Below are positions 9,373-17,521 of a stretch of DNA of 64,000 nt, piece after piece. The translations under genes were made by a program, and so were the position numbers. Within the stretch, counting starts at the first letter, position 1. Every line of letters starts with the position of its first letter. Below the pieces are notes generated by a model, which saw only the letters and a list, made by a program, of their open reading frames with translations, did not search any database and was not told the DNA's origin. This stretch comes from an uncultured Nitrospirota bacterium (GTDB lineage Bacteria > Nitrospirota > Nitrospiria > Nitrospirales > UBA8639): contig CAKZPV010000031.1 in the NCBI GenBank assembly GCA_937139405.1, forward strand, positions 62,001-126,000. Reading direction: 5' to 3'.

Positions 9373-9864
9373 ATGCCTATGACATCAAACATCAACACAT
9401 TTCCTCGCCCCCAACTCATGCTGGTCACTTGGCTAGTGGCCACATTCTTTTTCTCGGTTTCTGTTTCCACGGTTTGGAGTGCGACTCCAGCAAGTCTCAC
9501 TCTGGATCCAAACTTAGAAGTTCTTGAAGAAATCATTCATATCCGACATCGAGAATTTCAACCGGAAGCATTGACCATTCTGGTCGGACAAAAAACGCGG
9601 TTGGTCTTGAAGAATTTAGATACCGAACTGCATGCCTTTGTCCCACTAGGCTTACTAGCCGATTCCCATGTAGCAGTGAGCGGTAATGGGGCTCCACAAT
9701 TTGCTAAAGAGGGATTTGTCCGTGTATTGCTTCCAACCCGAGGCCAGACGGAAATTGTCTTTACACCTGTACGTCCAGGCACCTATCCTTATTTCTGCGA
9801 TTTGCCAGGCCATATCATGCGGGGTACCATCGTAGTGCGTGAGAATCCAGGTATGGTACAGTGA
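9373..9864 (+). CDS. Periplasmic cupredoxin-domain protein
   Basis: A 163-residue exported protein. A signal sequence (VTWLVATFFFSVSVSTVWSA) precedes a single cupredoxin domain with type-1 copper ligands: His in ELHAFVPLG, then Cys, His and Met in YFCDLPGHIMRG near the C-terminus. Such proteins shuttle electrons or bind copper in the periplasm, and many such genes occur in nitrite oxidisers. TATAAT at 9362-9367 lies only 6-11 bases before the ATG, so either the mRNA is leaderless or an ATG two codons downstream is used. No clear -35 was found at optimal distance. Confidence 0.85.
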   Translation: MPMTSNINTFPRPQLMLVTWLVATFFFSVSVSTVWSATPASLTLDPNLEVLEEIIHIRHREFQPEALTILVGQKTRLVLKNLDTELHAFVPLGLLADSHVAVSGNGAPQFAKEGFVRVLLPTRGQTEIVFTPVRPGTYPYFCDLPGHIMRGTIVVRENPGMVQ

Positions 9865-9950
9865 CCGCTTTGCCTTACGGGATCAGTCGCCCTGGCAAAT
9901 ATCAATAGTCACTTTTCATTCAACATGTTTGTGAGGAGGAGTTGGGTTCC

Positions 9951-11699
9951 ATGAGTATAGTTCGTTATTCACTGATTAAAAAAAATTCCCCACAATACGG
10001 AGCCGAATGTGCTCCTGTTTCTTGTCATCCCCGTCAAATGCGCAAACTCCAATGGGTCCCTCTTATCTGTGCCTTTCTCCTCTTGCCGCTAGCCACAACA
10101 TGGGCAAGCGAATCACATGTTGTCAACCAAGAGGAATTGCTTACCACCATCACTGAATATGCCCAAGCCATTGGCAAGAACGATCGGGTTGCTGCAGGAC
10201 AACGCGATTTTGTCTGCCTCATGAAAATGGCTCAACAGCAATTATTGAGCGACGGGAATTTTCCTGATGCTTTGAGCCCTGTCTACGAATGGTGTGCCAA
10301 ACGGCGCACTGACGCGCATGGGCGAGTCCTGAACCAACATGATGGGGGGTTAGATAATATTTGGCCTGGCCCCGGTAAGTTAGTGGATTTCGAAGACTTT
10401 CAGCGGTTTTATATTGCTGAAACATCAAGCAAACAATTAGCTCCGTCATTTTTTGTCATGCATGAGATTGCTCGACATGAGCCAGAGCATCCCTTTACGA
10501 TCGAAGCAGTAGAATCAGGAACCTTGCCTCATGCGTCTTTTCCCTCTCCTGATGAAAGCACCGTTCATGCAGCTCCCACTTCGTATGTCATAACAACGGT
10601 CTCCTACCCAAACCCTTTAACAGCACCGGTTTCTAATGGACCCGGAGCCGCTGATTGGGTTGTCCCCTACAAGAAAGTACAGCGTGTCGTTCAATCTGTG
10701 AAGGTAAAATGGGTCGTGCTTTCCGATCTCAAACAATTGGGGTTTCCTATTGATCACGCGGTACTTGATCTTCCTTTAGATGGGCCTCATGGAACCACCA
10801 TTCCATTCGTGGTAGACGCGGGAGGACTTGTCCCACACTCAACGAAATGGTTCGGGCCTGATGATCAAACAGAAGCCGCCCTAGCTGGAGTCAAACAGGC
10901 ACAAGCTGCCTCAGCCCCTTTAGACGCTTTAATGCAACTCAATCGTGCCTTAATGATTGCGCCAAATAATCACCAGGTATTGAGTGTCTTCGCCAATGAA
11001 CTCTATGAGGGGCTGCTGAATTATGGAGGTCGTCTCCATGGCATTTCCATCGAAAATGCCATTTTGGCTCAGCGATTCAATGAATTGTATTGGACGGTGA
11101 AATCACAGACAGACCGCTTCGATTTAGGGTTGGGCATGGTGACAGGTGGAAAGGCTGAACCGACGCCTGCTGACTATTTGTATCGCATGATTCCAGTCAT
11201 GGAAGCCCTCGCATCCCTCGAACCTGGAGATTTCAACAACCGGATGCACCTGATCTCGACATATCGCTGGAATAATGATCAACAGGCAGCATTGTCTGCA
11301 CCACAAGAACTGCTAGCAGAAGTGCCTTCGGAACAAGACGAAGTGCGTTCAAAAGTGCTCTTGGAATTGGCCTGGGCTCGCATTGGAAAAGTTGCCTGGA
11401 ATCGGCATTTTGACGATCCTGATATTCACAAAGGTTACAACGAAGCAAAACAGGCACTTGATTTGACCAACGATCCCCTGAATAAATTTACGGCAACCTA
11501 TGCGATGGCCTATAGCCTGGCTTTTCACGTTCCTCGTGACAATCAAGCCATGCTCAAGCTCTTACTCCAAGCCAAAGACTGGTACGAAAAAATTCCGGGT
11601 GCGAACGCACAAAGCTGGGCCTATATGCTGGAGAACGATACCCTCAAAGGATTAGTTCAGACCAATCCAGCCTTCAAATCATTATTGGCAGCACAATAA
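9951..11699 (+). CDS. Large secreted hypothetical protein
   Basis: 582 residues from the ATG at 9951, which follows GAGGAGGAG at good spacing. A hydrophobic export segment lies at about residues 35-52 (WVPLICAFLLLPLATTWASE) after an unusually long polar N-region; a start at 10038 (MRKLQWVPL) would give a conventional signal peptide. The mature part is helix-rich with alanine/leucine repeats in its second half (ALMQLNRALMIAPNNHQVLSV, LEPGDFNNRMHLISTYR), resembling tetratricopeptide-type solenoids. No catalytic motif is seen. It follows the cupredoxin gene by about 85 bp on the same strand. Function unknown. Confidence 0.7.
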   Translation: MSIVRYSLIKKNSPQYGAECAPVSCHPRQMRKLQWVPLICAFLLLPLATTWASESHVVNQEELLTTITEYAQAIGKNDRVAAGQRDFVCLMKMAQQQLLSDGNFPDALSPVYEWCAKRRTDAHGRVLNQHDGGLDNIWPGPGKLVDFEDFQRFYIAETSSKQLAPSFFVMHEIARHEPEHPFTIEAVESGTLPHASFPSPDESTVHAAPTSYVITTVSYPNPLTAPVSNGPGAADWVVPYKKVQRVVQSVKVKWVVLSDLKQLGFPIDHAVLDLPLDGPHGTTIPFVVDAGGLVPHSTKWFGPDDQTEAALAGVKQAQAASAPLDALMQLNRALMIAPNNHQVLSVFANELYEGLLNYGGRLHGISIENAILAQRFNELYWTVKSQTDRFDLGLGMVTGGKAEPTPADYLYRMIPVMEALASLEPGDFNNRMHLISTYRWNNDQQAALSAPQELLAEVPSEQDEVRSKVLLELAWARIGKVAWNRHFDDPDIHKGYNEAKQALDLTNDPLNKFTATYAMAYSLAFHVPRDNQAMLKLLLQAKDWYEKIPGANAQSWAYMLENDTLKGLVQTNPAFKSLLAAQ

Positions 11700-11845
11700 G
11701 ACCAAAAAAAAATGAGAAAGACTTGTGAAGGGGAAGAAGTATGAATTTAAAAACTCCGATTTTTCGATTTGACTTCCCCCATCACGCCTAGCAATTCTGT
11801 TCTCTCACGTCCCCTGTACGCTTCACGCCTTTCTCTATTCATCAC

Positions 11846-13225
11846 ATGGAACTGGATTTCCGAAAAAACCCCTCCATCCTGAGCAACATGCTAGATGTCA
11901 TGGCTGACGGCGTCTTCACTGTGAATGCCCAAGGCCATATTGTCGCCTGGAGCACCGGCGCAGCACGGATCACCGGCTATTCGAGTAGTGATGTCATTGG
12001 ACAATCCTGCCATATTTTAGAAGGCCAAAATTGTAAAGGGTTTCGAGTCCTCACAGAATTCCTCGACAATCCCTCGCCCTATCCTTGGGGCATCTGCAAT
12101 CAAGAATGTAAAGTCTTAGGGAAAGACGGAAGAGAACTCTACCTCTTTGGCAATGTATCTATTCTCAGAGATGAACAAGGCAGCGTTGCAGGGGCGGTGG
12201 GGACATTTACCGATCTCACCTCATTTATTCTCAACAATCAAAAGATCGCCGTTCTGGAAGAGCAAACTAAATCACGAGAAGCCTTCGAACAACTCATCGG
12301 GAAAAGCCCTCCGATGCAGGAAGTCTTTCGTCGATTGCGGTTGGCCGCGCAAAGCGATGTGACAGTGTTGCTCACCGGAGAATCCGGAACGGGAAAAGAG
12401 TTGGCAGCACGAGCCATCCATGCCTTGAGTACCCGTAAAGATCAACCTTTCTTCGCCATTAATTGTTCGGCTATTCCTGAAACATTATTGGAGAGCGAAT
12501 TGTTTGGCCACGTTAAAGGGGCATTCACTGGCGCTATTCGCGATAAAATTGGTGTGTTTCAGGCTGCAGATGGCGGAACCTTATTCCTCGATGAAATCGG
12601 GGACACCAGCCCCCTCCTTCAACTCAAACTGTTACGCGTATTGCAAGAGAGCGAAATTCGACGGGTGGGGGATGATCGCGCACTTAAAGTGAATGTCCGT
12701 TTGATTACCGCCACCAATCGCAACTTACAAACGCTGATGACTGAGGGAACATTGCGGGAAGACTTTTATTACCGTATTCATGTTTTTGAAATTACACTGC
12801 CGCCACTCCATGAACGCCGTGCAGATATCCCACTTTTGGTCAAGCATTTCATGGAAGAAAATGCGAAGACGTTCAATCGCGAGGTAAATGAAATCGCACA
12901 AGATGCATTGCAACGACTTCAGGAATACAATTGGCCGGGCAATATACGAGAGTTGAAAAATGCCATTGAACATGCCTTCGTGACCGTGGCAGATAGCTGC
13001 ATCACACTTTGGGATCTTCCACCAGAAGTCCAGCGCCCTTCCTCAAAGACCTCGTCTCCTTCCCCTTCTTCTCTCTTAAAACCTACCGAAGAAATTCGCA
13101 TCCGAGAGGCTCTAAAAGAGGCCAACGGCAACAAAACGGAAGCGGCCAAGCTTCTAGGCATAAGCCGCGTCACTCTCTGGAAAAAACTCAAACACCTCGA
13201 CATTACATATCCAGCCTCAACTTAA
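11846..13225 (+). CDS. PAS-containing sigma-54-dependent transcriptional activator
   Basis: A 459-residue NtrC-type activator without a receiver domain. It has an N-terminal PAS domain (about residues 10-125), an AAA+ domain with Walker A GESGTGKE, the sigma-54-contact loop GAFTGA and Walker B FLDEIG, and a C-terminal Fis-type helix-turn-helix ([20 protein letters not shown]). The PAS domain contains four clustered cysteines ([10 protein letters not shown] and ICNQEC), suggesting redox or metal sensing. Two -24/-12 promoters with a shared upstream motif follow at 13.4 and 20.2 kb, so this is the obvious candidate activator for both. Family assignment is firm; targets are inferred. Confidence 0.93.
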   Translation: MELDFRKNPSILSNMLDVMADGVFTVNAQGHIVAWSTGAARITGYSSSDVIGQSCHILEGQNCKGFRVLTEFLDNPSPYPWGICNQECKVLGKDGRELYLFGNVSILRDEQGSVAGAVGTFTDLTSFILNNQKIAVLEEQTKSREAFEQLIGKSPPMQEVFRRLRLAAQSDVTVLLTGESGTGKELAARAIHALSTRKDQPFFAINCSAIPETLLESELFGHVKGAFTGAIRDKIGVFQAADGGTLFLDEIGDTSPLLQLKLLRVLQESEIRRVGDDRALKVNVRLITATNRNLQTLMTEGTLREDFYYRIHVFEITLPPLHERRADIPLLVKHFMEENAKTFNREVNEIAQDALQRLQEYNWPGNIRELKNAIEHAFVTVADSCITLWDLPPEVQRPSSKTSSPSPSSLLKPTEEIRIREALKEANGNKTEAAKLLGISRVTLWKKLKHLDITYPAST

Positions 13226-13246
13226 CGCCAGACATTTCCGCAACAC

Positions 13247-13272
13247 GTTAACTTGTTAAGTTAGCAGTTAAC
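13247..13272 (+). promoter_or_regulatory. Candidate activator-binding site 1
   Basis: GTTAACTTGTTAAG followed by TTAGCAGTTAAC, containing inverted TTAAC/GTTAA half-sites. The core recurs before the cytochrome set (20037-20065). Its centre lies about 120 bp upstream of the -24 element, the usual place for a sigma-54 enhancer. Confidence 0.65.
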
Positions 13273-13381
13273 ATATTCTGTTCATTCTTTCCGTTCATAA
13301 CGCAACCGTGTATTTCTATGATCTTCAGATACAATCCATAAACTATTGGTTTTATTTAATATTTATATGAAAAAATCGCCA

Positions 13382-13398
13382 TGGCATAAGGATTGCTT
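13382..13398 (+). promoter_or_regulatory. Sigma-54 (-24/-12) promoter of the rhodanese set
   Basis: TGGCATAAGGATTGCTT matches the consensus TGGCAC-N5-TTGCW, with exactly 12 bases between the GG and GC doublets. Start of transcription is expected near 13408, giving an untranslated leader of about 120 bases before the rhodanese gene. No comparable sigma-70 promoter was noticed in this gap of about 300 bp. Confidence 0.8.
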
Positions 13399-13528
13399 TT
13401 ATATAAAGAGTTATAAGGCCATGAGTTCGAGTTATCGATATGATGTGCGAATAGAAATCTCTAGACGTTTTGACACCATTTCAACCTGAAGACACAACAA
13501 ACGTACATAAATAGAGGGAGACAAATAC

Positions 13529-14116
13529 ATGACGACAACATTGCTCGATCAAGAACAAATTGCTGAAACATCTGCAGCAAGCAACAATGCCACTCGTCAG
13601 GATCTCAACCCTTTGTATGTGGATGTCCGAACACCTCAAGAATTTGAGAATGTACATATTGATGGGGCTCGAAATATTCCCTTACCAGACCTTCATGCGT
13701 ATATCGAAGAACTGAAGACGCTCTCTCAACAACGCCCGATCATGCTGGTCTGTCGCACTCAAAATCGAGTGAAGATTGCCTATGACTATTTGACGAATAA
13801 TGGCGTGACATCGTGTGACATTCTGGAAGGCGGCATCACCACGTGGGTTGATCAGGGAAAACCTGTCATCAGAGGACAACAGGGAATTTCTCTTGAAGGT
13901 CAAGTTCGAGCCATAGCAGGTGGCTTGATCATACTAGGCGTTGCTTTGGGCTTTACAGTCCATAGTGGATTTTTTTTCCTTCCCGCTATCGTAGGAGCTG
14001 GGCTCGTTCACGCCGGAGTCACAGATTCCTGCTTGATGGGCATGTTGTTATCCAAGCTCCCGATGAACCGAATCAAAAACTCCCCCTCGACATCGGTGAA
14101 GAAAGGAGATTCATGA
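13529..14116 (+). CDS. Rhodanese-DUF2892 membrane protein (YgaP-like)
   Basis: 195 residues. The N-terminal rhodanese domain (about 20-120) has YVDVRTPQEFENVHIDGARN and the active-site loop VCRTQNR, with the persulfide-carrying Cys. It is followed by a DUF2892-type membrane hairpin (about 126-170: GGLIILGVALGFTVHSGFFFLPAIVGAGLVHAG). The same architecture is seen in E. coli YgaP, a membrane sulfurtransferase. AGAGGGAGA precedes the ATG. First gene after the -24/-12 promoter; its 3' end overlaps the next start (ATGA), indicating coupling. Likely handles sulfane sulfur at the inner membrane. Confidence 0.88.
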   Translation: MTTTLLDQEQIAETSAASNNATRQDLNPLYVDVRTPQEFENVHIDGARNIPLPDLHAYIEELKTLSQQRPIMLVCRTQNRVKIAYDYLTNNGVTSCDILEGGITTWVDQGKPVIRGQQGISLEGQVRAIAGGLIILGVALGFTVHSGFFFLPAIVGAGLVHAGVTDSCLMGMLLSKLPMNRIKNSPSTSVKKGDS

Positions 14117-14337
14117 TGAATTGTCCACGATGTGAAGGATTATTAATGAGCGATCAAGTCTATAACCAAGATGAAGCCATGTATGTGTTGGCAATTTGGC
14201 GTTGCCTCAACTGCGGCGAAAATTTCGATTCTTTGGTTCTCCAAAACCGTACACAGCAAAAAGAGAAAGGGATGCCGGAACGTTCAAAGTCAACAAGTTG
14301 GGTCGACCAAAGAAGCCCGTTGGCTATCAAAGGATAG
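14113..14337 (+). CDS. Small zinc-ribbon protein
   Basis: 74 residues beginning MMNCPRCEGLL, with a second pair RCLNCGENFD, giving a four-cysteine zinc ribbon in the first 40 residues and a polar, positively charged tail. A second member of the same small family lies at 37319-37546 (MNCARCNGL, RCIMCGNL). The ATG overlaps the rhodanese stop, so it is translationally coupled. Function unknown; a nucleic-acid-binding or protein-partner role is possible. Confidence 0.75.
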   Translation: MMNCPRCEGLLMSDQVYNQDEAMYVLAIWRCLNCGENFDSLVLQNRTQQKEKGMPERSKSTSWVDQRSPLAIKG

Positions 14338-14413
14338 AAGGCCTATAATTTTCTCAGTTCGTAAACTCGGAATTTTGATCAGTCCATCACATATTCATCA
14401 CAAGGAGGTCGGT

Positions 14414-14932
14414 ATGCAGCGTTCAATCCGTTCTTTATTATTCATCGGAGCTTTGAGTTTTCTGGCGATGGGGTGCATGACCACTCAAGCCATGAGCGAA
14501 GGGAAAAGCCCTACAGATGGGTATGATATTCATGTCCAAGCCCCGCATATGATGGCAGATGGATCAGTGGGTGGACCATACCATCATTATTGCAAAGGAA
14601 TTTCGGCTGAACTATTACAATGCCAGCTCTATGAATCCACAGACCCGAACGCCAAACTTGTCGCAATTGAATATTTTATTGCGAAAGACCTGGCAAGAAA
14701 AAATGTGCCATTGGTTCAATGGAATAGAGCCTTTCACGACCATCAAGTCGAAATTGACACTGGGCGAGTCCAAATTCTTGATATTGAGGATCCTGAAAAA
14801 GTGAAGGCCGTTGCCGAAGCAGCCGGAAAAACAGATGGAGTCATTTTCCACCTCTGGCCTAAAGGTCAGGTTGTGCCAGACGGCTCTGTCTCAATACCCA
14901 CGTCACTCGGCCACGTATATCGAACCGAATAA
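14414..14932 (+). CDS. DUF1264 lipoprotein
   Basis: 172 residues from the ATG at 14414, which is preceded by AAGGAGG. The frame is open further upstream, but this start gives a lipoprotein signal peptide (LLFIGALSFLAMGC). The mature part is a DUF1264/OBAP-type domain (PYHHYCKGI, ECQL-like ELLQCQLYES, AIEYFIAKDLARK, IFHLWPKGQ). Proteins of this family are conserved in bacteria and plant oil bodies, with no proven activity. His-rich YHHYCK could bind metal or heme. It lies third in the putative sigma-54 transcript and would be tethered to a membrane facing the periplasm. Confidence 0.82.
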   Translation: MQRSIRSLLFIGALSFLAMGCMTTQAMSEGKSPTDGYDIHVQAPHMMADGSVGGPYHHYCKGISAELLQCQLYESTDPNAKLVAIEYFIAKDLARKNVPLVQWNRAFHDHQVEIDTGRVQILDIEDPEKVKAVAEAAGKTDGVIFHLWPKGQVVPDGSVSIPTSLGHVYRTE

Positions 14933-14940
14933 CCTACCCA

Positions 14941-14972
14941 CACAGGGAGAGCGAAATTATGCTCTCCCTGTG
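14941..14972 (+). terminator. Strong intra-operon hairpin
   Basis: Perfect 12-bp stem CACAGGGAGAGC / GCTCTCCCTGTG with an 8-base loop. No T-run follows, so it is more likely an mRNA-stabilising or partial attenuating hairpin than a full terminator. It sits between the DUF1264 and cytochrome genes. Confidence 0.6.
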
Positions 14973-15009
14973 TTCTGTCACACATCATATTGATAAAGGA
15001 AACTTTGGT

Positions 15010-15456
15010 ATGCCAGGGAAGATAGGATTGCTATGGGTATGTGTTCTTTCATTCCAAATTTTCTTGAATTTCCCCTGTATAGCGGCTGATCCTGCCGTAT
15101 TACAAGAACGTGTGCCTCCAGACCAAATTGACGAAGCACGATCCTGGGAAAACCCCTTCTCCGCAACTCCTGAGAATGTTGCGAAAGGGAAAAAGATATT
15201 CCATGGAAAAGCATTCTGCGTCACATGTCATGGCCGAGACGGGAAGGGCCTTGGAAAGATTCCAGGATTGGTGGGGAAACTTCCAAGAAACTTTACAGAT
15301 AAAGCCTGGCAGGCGGCTCGAACAGACGGGGAATTGTTTTGGATCCTGAAAAATGGCAGCCCCGGCACGGATATGGCGTCATTTATCCCACTTGTCCTTG
15401 GTGAAGAGGAGGCCTGGTATGTGTTATTATACGTGAGAACATTTGGCAATGAGTAA
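15010..15456 (+). CDS. Monoheme cytochrome c
   Basis: About 148 residues starting MPGKIGLLWVCVLSF, with AAAGGAAAC upstream of the ATG. After the signal peptide (cleavage near CIAADP) there is one CVTCH heme site followed by GRDGKG and, near the C-terminus, a Met-containing segment (TDMASFIPLV) that can supply the axial ligand. Class I c-type fold, periplasmic. An electron acceptor for a periplasmic oxidase encoded in this locus is the natural guess. Confidence is high for family, low for partner. Confidence 0.9.
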   Translation: MPGKIGLLWVCVLSFQIFLNFPCIAADPAVLQERVPPDQIDEARSWENPFSATPENVAKGKKIFHGKAFCVTCHGRDGKGLGKIPGLVGKLPRNFTDKAWQAARTDGELFWILKNGSPGTDMASFIPLVLGEEEAWYVLLYVRTFGNE

Positions 15457-15478
15457 ATGAGTAGAGAAGGAGGACATC

Positions 15479-15883
15479 ATGTCAAGTTTGACCCTTCTGG
15501 CCTTTTCAAGCTGGCTCATGTTCGCTTCGGTCCAAATCTCCAACCCCGTTTTAGAGCCTCTACCTCCAGAACCCGATGAAGCAACCCGCATCGATGAAAT
15601 CTATGACCAAGAATCGCGCCTCTTTCTTTCCCTATATTCGTTAAACGACGACGGAAAAGTCGATTATATTACTGGCCGCACAGTGGAAGGCCATATTCGT
15701 AGCAACTATGGGAATCCGGTGTACTATCTTCCCGAGCATCCAATCTTTTATTGGTGGAACCATACTATGTGGAATGACCCTCAATTAGATGGTGTGAACG
15801 GAAATGAATTGGTCTATCAAGAAGACACCGAGTTTGATGTTTCCCGATACAAGCCATGCCTGTTCAACGGCCAACCTTGTTGA
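15479..15883 (+). CDS. Exported hypothetical protein
   Basis: 134 residues with a hydrophobic N-terminus (LTLLAFSSWLMFASVQIS) that may be a signal peptide or anchor. The mature part is acidic and aromatic-rich, with a half EF-hand-like LNDDGKVDYITGR and YYLPEHPIFYWWNHTMW. Two cysteines lie in the last ten residues (CLFNGQPC). AGAAGGAGG provides a strong ribosome site and the gene is 22 bp after the cytochrome. No family recognised. It could be a calcium-binding periplasmic accessory of the cytochrome. Confidence 0.7.
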   Translation: MSSLTLLAFSSWLMFASVQISNPVLEPLPPEPDEATRIDEIYDQESRLFLSLYSLNDDGKVDYITGRTVEGHIRSNYGNPVYYLPEHPIFYWWNHTMWNDPQLDGVNGNELVYQEDTEFDVSRYKPCLFNGQPC

Positions 15884-16055
15884 GATGTGAAGTCTTACAT
15901 GCAAAGGAAAAAGAAATGTTTTTCCATACAGTTTCTTGCCCGATGCATTACCATTCATTCCAGCGCTGAAACACCTCTATTACATTTTCTTACAACCCTA
16001 ACCTTCGTTCTCTTCCTCGGTCTCCTTCCGCCTTACTTTTCCTCATAGGTTTTGG

Positions 16056-17495
16056 ATGCGCCACGTCAAAATCGTTGCCACCATTGGCCCAGCAACTAGT
16101 TCCCCAGAAAATCTAACACGACTCCTGAAAGCAGGCATCAATGTCGCGAGGTTCAATATGTCCCATGGAACCTGGGATTGGCACCGAACAGCGATTCAGC
16201 GTCTTCGTCACTTGGCCCTTGAGGCAAAAACGCCAATTGCCATCCTGGTAGATCTGGCCGGGCCGAAAATCCGCGTGGGAGATCTTCCAAAAGAGGGAAG
16301 ACAATTCGTTCGTGACCAGAGCGTATCGCTCATACCCAAGATTTCTTCGGCTGTGGCAACCCAAAAAGCGGAGAAGATCGACCACGAACTTCCGATTGAC
16401 CTACTGTCTTTCCCCAAAGCCCTCAAGCCTGGACAAATCGTGTTGATCGATGACGGAAATATCTCACTAAAAGTACATACCCCGGAGCCTGATCGCTTGA
16501 TTTGCACTGTTGTCATTGGTGGAACGGTGACTTCACGAAAAGGGGTGAATTTTCCAGGCCTCCCACTGGATATGCCAGGGTTTACGGAAAAAGATGCAGA
16601 AGACCTTCAGGTAGCCGTAAATGAACGAGTGGATTACGTTGCCCTTTCTTTTGTGCGCAGTCCAGAAGATATTAAAACCCTTCAAACTGCTCTATCTGAA
16701 CAATCGTCAACCATTCCCGTCATTGCCAAAATTGAACGGCCCGAAGCCCTGACATGTTTCGATGAAATACTTAATAGCGCTGACGGGGTGATGGTCGCCA
16801 GAGGCGACTTAGCTTTAGAGTTAAGTCCTGAGGAAGTTCCCCTTTTGCAAAAGCGAATCATCACCCAAACCAATCTAAAAGGAAAGCCTGTCATCACGGC
16901 CACTCAAATGCTGGAATCAATGACGAAAAGCCCCATTCCCACTCGCGCGGAAGCCTCGGATGTGGCTAATGCCGTGCTAGATGGAACCGATGCCGTCATG
17001 TTGTCGGCCGAAACGTCGACCGGAAGCTACCCTGTTGAAACGGTTGAAGTTATGGATCGGATTATCCGCCAGACCGAAAAGGAAGTTTTCACTCAAAGGA
17101 AAAAATCCAACTCACCAACACCAATTCTTCTCTCAACACCAGAAGCAATCTGTGAGGCTGCCGTTTCTCTTTCCGGTTTAGTTGGAGCCCAAGCCATCGT
17201 GGTGTTTACCGAGTCTGGCCACACCGCCATATCATTAGCCCACCATCGCGCGACAGTCCCAATTCTAGCGCTCACGCCGTCCGAATCCGTTACCCGTCAA
17301 TTGGCATTGGTTTGGGGCGTGGCCTCATTTGTCTTTCACCAAATCGATGACACCGATGAGCGCATTCATACCGCACAAGATTTCCTAAAAAACCTAGGTC
17401 TAATTCATGAAGCCCAACTCATCGTCATTGTGACCGGAGAACGACTTGGGCATGCGTTCGGGACAAATTTAATCAAACTCCATTTGGTAATTTAA
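16056..17495 (+). CDS. pyk: Pyruvate kinase
   Basis: 479 residues, normal family length. It converts phosphoenolpyruvate and ADP to pyruvate and ATP in glycolysis. Motifs: KIVATIGPATSS, ARFNMSHG, VMVARGDLALEL and the signature ATQMLESMTKSPIPTRAE followed by MLSAETSTGSYP. A C-terminal allosteric domain is present (about residues 350-479). The gap to the preceding gene is about 170 bp with no evident promoter or terminator, so it may be read from the upstream sigma-54 promoter or from its own. It is followed after 26 bp by the CoA-disulfide reductase gene. Confidence 0.95.
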   Translation: MRHVKIVATIGPATSSPENLTRLLKAGINVARFNMSHGTWDWHRTAIQRLRHLALEAKTPIAILVDLAGPKIRVGDLPKEGRQFVRDQSVSLIPKISSAVATQKAEKIDHELPIDLLSFPKALKPGQIVLIDDGNISLKVHTPEPDRLICTVVIGGTVTSRKGVNFPGLPLDMPGFTEKDAEDLQVAVNERVDYVALSFVRSPEDIKTLQTALSEQSSTIPVIAKIERPEALTCFDEILNSADGVMVARGDLALELSPEEVPLLQKRIITQTNLKGKPVITATQMLESMTKSPIPTRAEASDVANAVLDGTDAVMLSAETSTGSYPVETVEVMDRIIRQTEKEVFTQRKKSNSPTPILLSTPEAICEAAVSLSGLVGAQAIVVFTESGHTAISLAHHRATVPILALTPSESVTRQLALVWGVASFVFHQIDDTDERIHTAQDFLKNLGLIHEAQLIVIVTGERLGHAFGTNLIKLHLVI

Positions 17496-17521
17496 GTTCA
17501 GGAAGGAGAAGACTAAATAGC

